This document shows, in pieces, positions 1 through 8,087 of a stretch of 64,000 nt of DNA; the first letter of the stretch is position 1; each line of letters starts with the position of its first letter. This stretch comes from Stenotrophomonas bentonitica. GTDB taxonomy: Bacteria > Pseudomonadota > Gammaproteobacteria > Xanthomonadales > Xanthomonadaceae. A program made the translations under genes and the position numbers. The DNA lies in assembly GCF_002887735.1 (NCBI RefSeq), contig NZ_PKQP01000002.1:434001-498000 (forward strand). Reading direction: 5' to 3'. Under the pieces are notes generated by a model. That model was not told where the DNA came from and did no database searches. It saw nothing but the letters and a program-made list of their open reading frames with translations.

Positions 1-710
1 CCCAGATACCGCCCCGCGCTGTCTGCCGGGACGAACGCGGTCGTCAGCGCCGCTGCCGTCACGCCGACGCCGAGGGTGGCGAGGATGAGGTGGCGGGTTC
101 GATTACGGCGCGCGGGCGCTGGCAGGCACTGCCAGGCAAGCCAGCCCAAGGCCATCCCGACCAGCCAGCCGCCCAGCACATCGGACAGGAAATGCCGCCC
201 CAGGTACATCCGAGACAGCGCCATCAGCAATGGCCAGCCGATCAGCAGCGCGATTCGCCAGCCAGCACTGCGGATACCGAAGCACAGCACCCCGGCCGTC
301 ATGGCAGCCGTCGCCACCCCCACATGACCGCTGATGAATCCGTAGTCCGGATCCGGCTGCGCACGCAGGGCGGCAATCGCTTCATCGGTCGGCAGCGTCC
401 AGAACGATCCGGCAGCGCCATCGGCGACCAGCGCGTGGCTCGGCCGGCCCTTGTCCAGCACGTGGATGTCGACATCGCTGGGGCGGGGCAGGGCGGCACC
501 CTCCTTGATCGCGTGCGTGGCCATCGACATCAGCAGTACCGCCAGCATGATGCCCAGCCCCGCGCGCAGACGCACCCCGAAGCTGCAGACCACGATCAAC
601 AGCACGTACGCCCATTCGTAGCCCAGCGCGCTGACGAAGTTCATCAGCGGCAACATCCACGCTGCATCGAAGAAGGACTGCAGCCACACATGCCAATGGG
701 TCTGGAACAT
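1..710 (-). CDS. PAP2 superfamily phosphatase (3' end cut by window)
   Basis: Reading the minus strand from the ATG at 708-710 gives an open frame of 236 codons running off the window edge. The protein has several hydrophobic segments and the three-part PAP2 signature: KEGAALPRP near residue 70, SGHVG near 125, and SRMYLGRHFLSD near 160, with the catalytic Ser/Arg/His/Asp positions in place. The family dephosphorylates phosphatidate, undecaprenyl pyrophosphate or similar lipid phosphates in the inner membrane; the substrate cannot be told from sequence. The start lies 7 bases upstream of the last base of the next gene's start-proximal side, i.e. the gene follows the acyltransferase gene in the opposite reading order on the same strand. 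Motifs are clear; the C-terminus is missing. Confidence 0.85.
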   Translation of the reverse strand, partial: MFQTHWHVWLQSFFDAAWMLPLMNFVSALGYEWAYVLLIVVCSFGVRLRAGLGIMLAVLLMSMATHAIKEGAALPRPSDVDIHVLDKGRPSHALVADGAAGSFWTLPTDEAIAALRAQPDPDYGFISGHVGVATAAMTAGVLCFGIRSAGWRIALLIGWPLLMALSRMYLGRHFLSDVLGGWLVGMALGWLAWQCLPAPARRNRTRHLILATLGVGVTAAALTTAFVPADSAGRYL

Positions 711-719
711 CCGTATTCC

Positions 720-1925
720 TCAGTGCCGGGCCACCGCCCGCGTGACCGGCAACGATAGCGGCTCCCGGCGCAGTCCGAAAAGAGGACGCAGCCAGGCGAT
801 GCGCCGGATCAGCCCTTCGTGCAGCACCAGGCAACCCGCCACGGTTCCGGCCAGGACCAGCAGTGGCTCCCACCATGGCCCCAGGTGCAGCGGTTTGAGC
901 CAGAACAGCAGCGCGATGATCAGGCTCTGGTGCAGGATGTACCAGGGATACACCGCCTCGGTGCAGTACGGCAGCCAGCGGAACGGGCGATCCAGATACA
1001 CCTTGGCCCAGCCGAGCAGGGTCAGCAGCACGGCCCACAGGTACAGCGACTGGCTGGCCATCACCTGCAGCGTCCAGACACTGTCCGGCCACTGCCGCAG
1101 CACCGAATCGGCCGGCAACACCCGCCCCAGGAGGCGGATGCCGAAGTACCAGCTCGCCGCAACGGCTGCCACCCACAGGGTGCTCCTGCGCAGCTCGACC
1201 ACGCGCGCCCAGAACGGGGTGGCGCGGGCAAGCAGGTAGCCGGCGAGGAATACCGTGCCGTACTTGGCGTGCTGGTACCAATCGCCGAACAGCAGGTTGG
1301 TGGACGGGAACCGGGGATCGAGCCAGGCCACCCAGCCGAAGGAGAGCAGGCTGGGCACCCCGATCAGCAGCGGCGCCGGCGCACGGGCGAAGCGCTCCAC
1401 GGCGCGATGCACGGCAGCGGTATCCAGGACGGGCATCAGCAAGGCCAGCATCAGCGTGTAGACCCACAGGTAGGCCAGGTACCACAGGTGGTTCCAGGTG
1501 ATGCGCAGCTGCCAGCCGGCAAAGCTGTCCTGCGGCCAGGCCGGCATCTGCCAGTAGCGCAGCAGGAACGCGCCGAAGCCGGGCTCGATGCGGCCGTTGG
1601 TCACTGCCTCGCAGTAGGGTTGGATCGGCACCACCACCCACATCCCGAACACCAGCGGCACCAGCAACCGCCACGAGCGCAGCACGGCAAAGCGCACGAT
1701 GCGTGTCTCCGGCCGCATCAAGGCGATGGCGATGCCCGAGAGCAGAAACAACAGCTGCATCCGCCAGCGGTTGACCAGCAGCATCGGCCATTGCAGCCAC
1801 TCGGCGGTGTGGTCGCTCTTGAGATGGAACCCCCAGCCGTCCACGTAGGCCATGGCGGTGTGATACAGGATGAGCAGGGCGAAGGCGAGTACGCGCAGGG
1901 CGTCGATGTCGTGGCGGCGTGGCAT
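720..1925 (-). CDS. OpgC/MdoC-like membrane acyltransferase (acyltransferase 3 family)
   Basis: A 401-residue polytopic membrane protein opening MPRRHDIDALRVLAF, then about ten hydrophobic segments. The N-terminal R-H-x-IDALR and the YHTAMAYVDGW stretch are typical of acyltransferase-3 proteins close to OpgC (MdoC), which succinylates osmoregulated periplasmic glucans. Such enzymes move acyl groups across the inner membrane onto sugars or lipids. The frame is open for 31 more codons upstream, but only the ATG at 1925 begins with the family start, so it was chosen. It ends 9 bases before the start of the PAP2 gene at 710, so the two are probably co-transcribed. It is divergent from the LytTR regulator at 2062. 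The acceptor is inferred from family only. Confidence 0.82.
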   Translation of the reverse strand: MPRRHDIDALRVLAFALLILYHTAMAYVDGWGFHLKSDHTAEWLQWPMLLVNRWRMQLLFLLSGIAIALMRPETRIVRFAVLRSWRLLVPLVFGMWVVVPIQPYCEAVTNGRIEPGFGAFLLRYWQMPAWPQDSFAGWQLRITWNHLWYLAYLWVYTLMLALLMPVLDTAAVHRAVERFARAPAPLLIGVPSLLSFGWVAWLDPRFPSTNLLFGDWYQHAKYGTVFLAGYLLARATPFWARVVELRRSTLWVAAVAASWYFGIRLLGRVLPADSVLRQWPDSVWTLQVMASQSLYLWAVLLTLLGWAKVYLDRPFRWLPYCTEAVYPWYILHQSLIIALLFWLKPLHLGPWWEPLLVLAGTVAGCLVLHEGLIRRIAWLRPLFGLRREPLSLPVTRAVARH

Positions 1926-2061
1926 GGACGGGGCAGGGAGGGCAGGAGCCTCCACGGTGCGCACTGGCAGGGGGTTCGGCCACGCCAAAGGGCTCTGCCG
2001 TGGGTGCCAAGTGACCAATGGCGGTGGCCAAGGGATGGGCGGGGCGCACTACCATGGCGTG

Positions 2062-2970
2062 ATGAGTCAGGCTGACGACCTTTTGCGAATGGACGATTCA
2101 ATGGCGAACGGACGTGCCGCGCGGTGGCAGCCGGGTGCGCGGATGCTGGTGTGGTCGGTGATCCTGCTGACCACCGCGGTGGCCAATGCGCTGGTGGAAG
2201 TGATGGATGCGGGGCGCCGTGGCGAAGACCTGGGCCTGTGGCAGCCGATGATCTGGGAGCTGAGCAGCGTCACGATGATCCTGCTGACGCTGCCGGTCCT
2301 GTGGTGGGGCTGCCAGCGTTGGCCGCTGCACGCCGATACCTGGAAGCGGCGGCTGCCGCTGTACCTGCTGGCCAGCGTGGCGTGGTCGCTGGTGCATGTC
2401 ACCGGCATGATGGGGCTGCGCCATCTCGCCTATGCCGCGCTCGGCTACCACTACCAGGACGATGCCACCTGGCCGGTGCGCCTGATGTACGAGTACCTCA
2501 AGGATGTCCGTGCCTTCTTCACCTTCGTGGCGATCGAGCACTTCTTCAGCTGGTTCGGGCGGCGCCGGCAGGGCGAGGCGCATCTGCTGGCCGCGCCGGA
2601 CGATGCTCCGCCGGTGGACGCCGTGGAGCGTCCGGAACGGTTCCTGGTGCGCAAGCTGGGGCGCGACTTCCTGGTCGCCACCGGTGATATCGAGTACGCC
2701 CAGGCGGCCGGCAACTACGTCAATCTGCGGGTGCGCGGGCACGACTACCCGCTGCGCAGCACCATGGCGGCACTGGAAGAACGGTTGGATCCGGCCGTGT
2801 TCGTGCGCGCCCACCGCAGCTGGCTGGTGAACGTGCGGCACCTGGTCTCGATCGAGCCGCTGGACGGGGGCGAAGCCTTGCTGCACATGGACGATGGTGG
2901 GCGTGTACCGTGCAGTCGCCGGCAGCTGCCCTCGTTCCGGCAGGCGCTGGCGGTGCAGGCAACGGCCTGA
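2062..2970 (+). CDS. Membrane-anchored LytTR-family transcriptional regulator
   Basis: 302 residues. The N-terminal half carries about four hydrophobic helices (around residues 28-50, 65-90, 105-125 and 150-170). The C-terminal third is a LytTR DNA-binding domain: FLVRKLGRDFLVATGDIEY, then the conserved AxGNYV and FVRAHRSWLVN motifs. It is therefore a one-component membrane regulator rather than a response regulator; no receiver domain is present. The ATG at 2062 was taken because the upstream in-frame extension overlaps the divergent gene and lacks any domain; starts at 2089 and 2101 are also possible. In Xanthomonas campestris a LytTR-domain gene called rpfD lies near the rpf cluster, so this may be its positional counterpart, but orthology is not shown here. 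Confidence 0.85.
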   Translation: MSQADDLLRMDDSMANGRAARWQPGARMLVWSVILLTTAVANALVEVMDAGRRGEDLGLWQPMIWELSSVTMILLTLPVLWWGCQRWPLHADTWKRRLPLYLLASVAWSLVHVTGMMGLRHLAYAALGYHYQDDATWPVRLMYEYLKDVRAFFTFVAIEHFFSWFGRRRQGEAHLLAAPDDAPPVDAVERPERFLVRKLGRDFLVATGDIEYAQAAGNYVNLRVRGHDYPLRSTMAALEERLDPAVFVRAHRSWLVNVRHLVSIEPLDGGEALLHMDDGGRVPCSRRQLPSFRQALAVQATA

Positions 2971-3020
2971 CCCGGCCTGGCTGACCGGCACCCTGGCGGA
3001 GCAGGGTGCCGGCAGAGAAC

Positions 3021-3770
3021 TCAGCGCTTGCTGTCTTTCTTGATCATCGCGTCGATGCGCCCGGCGCGGGCTTCCGAGCCCGGGTGGGAGGACATCAGGC
3101 CGCCCTTGCTGGACAGCTTGCGGAACATGCTGGCCAGGGCGGCCGGGTCGTACTGGTGGCGCTTCATGAAGCGGTAGCCGTATTCGTCGGCAGCGCTTTC
3201 TTCCTTCTGCGAGAACTGCGCGTTGACGAAGCCCTCGGCCAGTTCGCCGAGCTGGCCCTGAGTCAGGGTGGCGATATTGGCATTGCCCGAGGCGGCCAGC
3301 GTGTCGCGACCGGCCGAGGCCAGCAGTGCGGTACGCATCTTGGTCTTGGAGTGGCCCAGTTTGACGTGGCCGATCTCGTGGCCGATCACGCCGCGCACTT
3401 CGTCGTCCGAGGCCATGTCCATCAGGCCCGAGTACACGCGCACGCAGCCGTTGGCCATGGCCCAGGCATTGACGTCGTCGGTCAGGTAGACCTTGAAGTT
3501 GAGGTTCATGCCGTCTTCGTTGGCCAGGCCCTGGGTGATCCTGGCCAGGCGCTGGGCGTAGGGCGAGTTGGCGGGGGCGACCTTGTTCTGCTGGTCCATG
3601 TAGACGCAGGCTTCGTCGGCGGCCTTGGCCACGTCCTGGTCGGACAGGGTGAACGCCTGGCCGGCCTTCAGGCCGGTGCTGGTCAGCTGCTTGAGGTCCA
3701 GGGCCGAAGCGGCGGTGGAGGCGGTCAGGCAGGCGAAGGCCAGCAGCAGGGCGGAGGATGACGTCCTCAT
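3021..3770 (-). CDS. Secreted M48-family zinc metallopeptidase
   Basis: 249 residues starting MRTSSSALLLAFACLTAS with a clear signal peptide cleaved after about residue 24. The zinc site is complete: HEIGH near residue 108 supplies two histidines and the catalytic glutamate, and EESAADEYG near residue 168 supplies the third ligand. The layout matches short periplasmic M48 proteins such as YcaL/LoiP, which degrade misfolded or outer-membrane proteins. The frame is open for 64 codons upstream, but those are proline/arginine-rich noise, and the signal peptide fixes the start. It converges with the LytTR gene and is divergent from prfB, with a 203-bp intergenic region that shows no other gene. 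Confidence 0.9.
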   Translation of the reverse strand: MRTSSSALLLAFACLTASTAASALDLKQLTSTGLKAGQAFTLSDQDVAKAADEACVYMDQQNKVAPANSPYAQRLARITQGLANEDGMNLNFKVYLTDDVNAWAMANGCVRVYSGLMDMASDDEVRGVIGHEIGHVKLGHSKTKMRTALLASAGRDTLAASGNANIATLTQGQLGELAEGFVNAQFSQKEESAADEYGYRFMKRHQYDPAALASMFRKLSSKGGLMSSHPGSEARAGRIDAMIKKDSKR

Positions 3771-3973
3771 CGGGGTGGTGCTCCATGTAGTGCGTTGGGG
3801 GACGCCGCGGGCGGGGGCCGCGCGGCGGGGCCGAAGTCTACCGTCTGGCCGGGCGCCCGTGTTCAGCGATCTCGCTTTCCTGCCCGCCGGCGGGTACCTG
3901 CCGCCCCGGCCACCGCCGGAAAGGCCCGGATAGGCTATGATGGACAGTCTTTTCGCACGCATTAATCGCCGAC

Positions 3974-5099
3974 ATGATCGAGCTCAATCCTGTCCGCCAG
4001 CGCATTACCGATCTCACCGATCGCGTGCTCTCGCTCAGGGGGTATCTTTGACTACGACGCCAAGAAAGAGCGTCTGGAAGAAGTAACCCGGGAACTGGAA
4101 AATCCTGATATCTGGAACAACGCCGAGTACGCCCAGAACCTTGGCCGCGAACGCGCCAACCTGGACAAGACCGTCGGCGGCATCGCCACGATCCTCGACG
4201 GCCTGACCGAGTCGGGCGAACTGCTGGAACTGGCCGAAAGCGAACAGGACGAAGAAACCGCCCTGGCCGTGGTCAGTGACCTGGACAAGTACCAGAAGCA
4301 CGTGGAGCAGCTGGAGTTCCAGCGCATGTTCTCCGGGCAGATGGACAACGCCGCGGCGTTCGTCGATATCCAGGCCGGTGCCGGTGGTACCGAAGCCCAG
4401 GACTGGGCCGAGATCCTGCTGCGCATGTACCTGCGCTGGTGCGAATCGCGCGGCTGGAAGACCGAGCTGATGGAAGTGTCCGGTGGCGACGTCGCCGGCA
4501 TCAAGTCGGCCACCCTGCGCGTGGAAGGCGATTACGCCTACGGCTGGTTGAAGACCGAAACCGGCGTGCACCGCCTGGTGCGCAAGTCGCCGTTCGATTC
4601 GGACAACCGCCGCCACACCAGCTTCACCTCGGTGTTCGTGTCGCCGGAAGTCGATGACAACATCGAGATCGACATCAACCCCGCCGACCTGCGTACCGAC
4701 GTGTACCGCTCCTCCGGCGCCGGTGGCCAGCACGTCAACAAGACCGAGTCGGCGGTGCGTATCACGCACATCCCGACCAATACGGTCGTGGCCTGCCAGA
4801 CCGGCCGTAGCCAGCACCAGAACCGCGACAACGCGATGAAGATGCTGGCCGCCAAGCTGTATGAGCTGGAGATCCAGAAGCGCAATGCCGAGCGTGACGC
4901 GGTGGAAGCCACCAAGTCCGACATCGGCTGGGGCAGCCAGATCCGCAACTACGTGCTCGACCAGAGCCGCATCAAGGACCTGCGCACCGGCATCGAACGC
5001 TCCGATACGCAGAAGGTGCTGGACGGCGACCTCGACGAATTCGTCGAAGCCAGCCTGAAGTCCGGCCTGGCCGTGGGTGCCAAACGCACCGACGCCTGA
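3974..5099 (+). CDS. prfB: Peptide chain release factor 2 (programmed +1 frameshift)
   Basis: RF2 recognises UAA and UGA and releases the finished peptide. The first frame begins at ATG 3974, encodes 25 residues ([20 protein letters not shown], then LRGYL) and meets an in-frame TGA at 4049-4051. A +1 shift into the frame starting at GAC 4050 continues to the TGA at 5097-5099, giving about 374 residues, close to the usual 365. The tripeptide SPF (in [10 protein letters not shown]) that reads the stop codon and the catalytic GGQ (in [11 protein letters not shown]) are both present. The join should be read as 3974..4048 plus 4050..5099. lysS follows 127 bases downstream, the classic prfB-lysS order. 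Confidence 0.97.
4037..4052 (+). promoter_or_regulatory. RF2 programmed +1 frameshift site
   Basis: AGGGGG at 4037-4042 is an internal Shine-Dalgarno-like element three bases upstream of the slippery CTT (4046-4048), followed by the stop TGA and then C (TGAC). This matches the known autoregulatory site: when RF2 is scarce the ribosome stalls at TGA and slips one base forward, making more RF2. All elements and spacing are visible directly. Confidence 0.97.
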
Positions 5100-5226
5100 C
5101 CGTCGGGGCCGCCACGCGCGGCCCCGATCCGTTGTGCCCGGGCCGCGCCCGGTTTCGCAATCCGCCCCGACCATCGGCATGATGGCGGGGACCGTACCTC
5201 CCCCCCGACATACATAGACCCACGCC

Positions 5227-6744
5227 ATGAACGATCAGACCGCCGCGCCGCAGCCCCCCGTCGACGAGAACAGCCTCATCGCCGAGCGCCGCGCGAAACT
5301 GACCGCCCTGCGCGGGCAGGGCATTGCCTACCCGAACGATTTCCGCCGCGAGCACTTCGCCGGCACCCTGCAGGCCGAGTTCGCCGATGCAGAGCAGTGG
5401 ACCGCCGAAGCGCTGGAGGCCAGCGACCGCCAGGTCAAGATGGCCGGCCGCCTGATGGCCAAGCGCGTGATGGGCAAGGCCAGCTTCGCCCAGATCCAGG
5501 ACGAGTCCGGCCGCATCCAGCTGTTCCTGCAGGGCAGCACGCTGGGCGATGCCTACACCGCCTTCAAGGGCTGGGACGTGGGCGACATCATCGCCGTGGA
5601 GGGCGGGCTGACCCGGACCAAGACCGGTGAGCTGTCGGTCAAGGCCACCAGCATCCGCCTGCTGACCAAGTCGCTGCGCCCGCTGCCGGACAAGTGGCAC
5701 GGCCTGGCCGACGTGGAGCAGCGCTACCGCCAGCGCTATGTCGACCTGATCGTGACCCCGGAGTCGCGCGAGGTGTTCATCAAGCGCTCGCGGATCATCC
5801 GCGCCATGCGCGCGTGGCTGGACAACCGCGATTTCCTGGAAGTCGAAACGCCGATGATGCATTACATCCCCGGCGGCGCCACGGCCAAGCCGTTCACCAC
5901 CCACCACAACGCGCTGGACCTGGACCTGTACCTGCGCGTGGCCCCGGAGCTGTACCTCAAGCGCCTGGTCGTGGGTGGCCTGGAGCGCGTGTACGAGATC
6001 AACCGCAACTTCCGCAATGAGGGCGTGAGCACCCGCCACAACCCGGAATTCACCATGATGGAGCTGTACGAGGCCTACGCCACGTACACCGAAGTGATGG
6101 ACCTGACCGAAGGCGTGATCCGTGACGTGGCCAGCAAGGTGCTGGGCACCACCACGGTGGAGTGGGACGGTGCCACGATCGACCTGGCCCCGGCGTTCCG
6201 CCGCTGGCGCATGGACGAGGCGGTGCGCCACCACAACCCGGAGATCAGCGCCGCCGACTGCACCGACCGCGATGCGCTGGCCGCCCACTGCGAGCGCCTG
6301 AAGATCCGCATCAAGCCGTCCTACGGCTGGGGCAAGCTGCTGCTGGAGATCTTCGAGGCCACCGTCGAGCACACCCTGATCCAGCCGACCTTCATCACCG
6401 ACCACCCGGTCGAGGTCTCGCCGCTGGCCCGCGCCAACGATGACCAGCCCGGCTACACCGACCGCTTCGAGCTATTCATCAACGGCAAGGAGCTGGCCAA
6501 CGGCTTCTCCGAGCTGAACGACCCGGAAGACCAGGCGGCCCGATTTCAGGCCCAGGTCACGGCCAAGGAAGGCGGCGATGACGAGGCCATGCACTACGAC
6601 GCCGATTACATCCGCGCGCTGGAGTACGGCATGGCCCCGACCGGCGGCCTGGGCATCGGCATCGACCGTCTGGTGATGCTGTTGACCGGCAGCAGTTCGA
6701 TCCGCGACGTGCTGCTCTTCCCGTACATGCGTCCGGAAAACTGA
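5227..6744 (+). CDS. lysS: Class II lysyl-tRNA synthetase
   Basis: 505 residues, normal length for bacterial LysRS. It charges tRNA-Lys with lysine in the cytosol. An OB-fold anticodon-binding domain covers about residues 60-170. The catalytic domain follows, with motif 2 [14 protein letters not shown] near residue 262 and motif 3 [11 protein letters not shown] near residue 478. The start follows prfB by 127 bases. No strong Shine-Dalgarno sequence precedes the ATG, but the N-terminal sequence fits the family. The prfB-lysS-rpfG order is the standard left edge of the Xanthomonadaceae rpf locus. Confidence 0.97.
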   Translation: MNDQTAAPQPPVDENSLIAERRAKLTALRGQGIAYPNDFRREHFAGTLQAEFADAEQWTAEALEASDRQVKMAGRLMAKRVMGKASFAQIQDESGRIQLFLQGSTLGDAYTAFKGWDVGDIIAVEGGLTRTKTGELSVKATSIRLLTKSLRPLPDKWHGLADVEQRYRQRYVDLIVTPESREVFIKRSRIIRAMRAWLDNRDFLEVETPMMHYIPGGATAKPFTTHHNALDLDLYLRVAPELYLKRLVVGGLERVYEINRNFRNEGVSTRHNPEFTMMELYEAYATYTEVMDLTEGVIRDVASKVLGTTTVEWDGATIDLAPAFRRWRMDEAVRHHNPEISAADCTDRDALAAHCERLKIRIKPSYGWGKLLLEIFEATVEHTLIQPTFITDHPVEVSPLARANDDQPGYTDRFELFINGKELANGFSELNDPEDQAARFQAQVTAKEGGDDEAMHYDADYIRALEYGMAPTGGLGIGIDRLVMLLTGSSSIRDVLLFPYMRPEN

Positions 6745-6753
6745 GACCTGGGT

Positions 6754-6778
6754 CCGGGCGTGCTTGGGGCACGTCCGG
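6754..6778 (+). terminator. Possible hairpin after lysS
   Basis: CCGGGCGTGC (6754-6763) pairs with GCACGTCCGG (6769-6778) with one G-U pair and a 5-base loop, 10 bases after the lysS stop. There is no T-run after it, so intrinsic termination is doubtful; it could be a 3' stabilising stem. Confidence 0.3.
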
Positions 6779-6877
6779 CGCGGGGGTTCCGCTGCCGTGG
6801 CCGCGCGGGTATGGTTTCTGCGTGGCCTTAACAGGCGCTATGGCGTGATGGCCACAGACCATGACGGGTTGCAGGGA

Positions 6878-6932
6878 GACGCCGACACCGGCGTCACACT
6901 GTGACGACGATCATGAACTGGGGTGTTCATGA
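6878..6932 (+). promoter_or_regulatory. Three consecutive inverted repeats in the rpfG leader
   Basis: Three perfect dyads lie end to end just upstream of rpfG: GACGCCG/CGGCGTC (6878-6895, 4-base loop), GTCACA/TGTGAC around a central C (6893-6905), and TCATGAAC/GTTCATGA (6911-6932, 6-base spacer). The last one ends two bases before the GGGAGG ribosome-binding site at 6934-6939. They could be operators or leader RNA hairpins; no known regulator site is matched with certainty. The Clp/CRP core TGTGA-N6-TCACA is not formed, because the half-sites are in the opposite order. Confidence 0.5.
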
Positions 6933-6946
6933 CGGGAGGCGGACCG

Positions 6947-8086
6947 ATGCAAGGTGCCAGTGTGCAGAGCGGCGGAGTATCCTCTTCGCAGCATGTTCCA
7001 GTGTGGTCAAGGAAGAAGGCAGAAGCAGCCTTGAATATTGTCATCGTTGACGATCAGACGTCCGCGCGTACCATGCTGCGCCATGTCATCGAGGACATCG
7101 CGCCGGAACTGTCCGTGCACGACTTCGGCGATCCGCTGACGGCGCTTGCCTGGTGCGAGTCGCACGCCGTGGATCTGCTGTTGCTCGATTACCGCATGCC
7201 GGAGATGGACGGGCTGGAGTTCGCCCGCCGTTTCCGCCGCCTGCCCAAGCACCGCGACATCCCCGTGATCCTGATCACCGTGGTCGGCGACGAGCCGATC
7301 CGCCAGGCCGCGCTGGAGGCCGGGGTGATCGATTTCCTGGTCAAGCCCGTCCGCCCGCGCGAACTGCGCGCGCGCTGCTACAACCTGTTGCAGCTGCGCC
7401 AGCAGTCGGAGAACGTCAAGCAGCGCGCGCTGTCGCTGGAGCAGCGCCTGCTGGCCAGCATGCACGAGGTGGAGGAGCGCGAGCGCGAAACACTGTCGCG
7501 GCTGGCGCGGGCGATCGAATTCCGTGATGCCGGCACCAGTGCCTACCTGGAGCGCATGGCCCATGTCGCCGGGCTGATCGCCGAGCAGCTCGGGCTGCCG
7601 GAAGAAGAGGTCAAGCTGATCGAGATGGCCGCGCCCCTGCACGACATGGGCAAGATCGCCATTCCCGATGCGGTCCTGCTCAAACAGGGCAAGCTGAGCG
7701 ATGAGGAGCAGGCGATCATGCGTCGGCACCCGCGGATCGGCTACGAGCTGCTGAGTGGCAGCCAGAACCGTTTCATCCAGGTCGGGGCCCTGATCGCGCT
7801 GCGCCACCATGAGCGCTACGACGGCAGCGGCTACCCGGATGGGCTGGTCGGCGATGCGATTCCGCTGGAAGCGCGGATCGTGGCGGTGGCCGATGTGTTC
7901 GACGCGCTGATCTCACCGCGTCCGTACAAGGAAGCATGGACCATGGAAGCCACGCTGGCGTATCTGTATGCCCAGCGGGGCCGGTTGTTCGATCCGCGCT
8001 GCGTCGATGCCCTGCTGCGCGGCCGCCTCCAGCTTGATGAGATCTGCGCACAGCACTCCACCGCGTCATCCCGCCCGGGGATGTGA
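6947..8086 (+). CDS. rpfG: Two-component response regulator with HD-GYP cyclic-di-GMP phosphodiesterase
   Basis: 379 residues (X. campestris RpfG has 378). A receiver domain spans about 30-145 with the phospho-acceptor Asp81 in LLLLDYRMP and the conserved lysine in VKP. The HD-GYP domain spans about 185-365, with HD at 232-233 in LHDMGKIAIPD and GYP at 295-297 in DGSGYPDGL. RpfG receives phosphate from RpfC when DSF is bound and hydrolyses cyclic di-GMP, switching on virulence/exoenzyme genes and dispersing biofilm. The ATG at 6947 was chosen because GGGAGG sits 7 bases upstream; a GTG at 6923 and an ATG at 6929 are in frame but would place the dyad at 6911-6932 inside the gene. rpfC begins one base after the stop. 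Confidence 0.97.
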   Translation: MQGASVQSGGVSSSQHVPVWSRKKAEAALNIVIVDDQTSARTMLRHVIEDIAPELSVHDFGDPLTALAWCESHAVDLLLLDYRMPEMDGLEFARRFRRLPKHRDIPVILITVVGDEPIRQAALEAGVIDFLVKPVRPRELRARCYNLLQLRQQSENVKQRALSLEQRLLASMHEVEERERETLSRLARAIEFRDAGTSAYLERMAHVAGLIAEQLGLPEEEVKLIEMAAPLHDMGKIAIPDAVLLKQGKLSDEEQAIMRRHPRIGYELLSGSQNRFIQVGALIALRHHERYDGSGYPDGLVGDAIPLEARIVAVADVFDALISPRPYKEAWTMEATLAYLYAQRGRLFDPRCVDALLRGRLQLDEICAQHSTASSRPGM

Positions 8087-8087
8087 T

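Noticed and set aside
6893-6905. GTCACACTGTGAC as a Clp/CRP binding site before rpfG
   Set aside because: The half-sites are in reversed order and spacing compared with TGTGA-N6-TCACA, so it was reported only as an inverted repeat.
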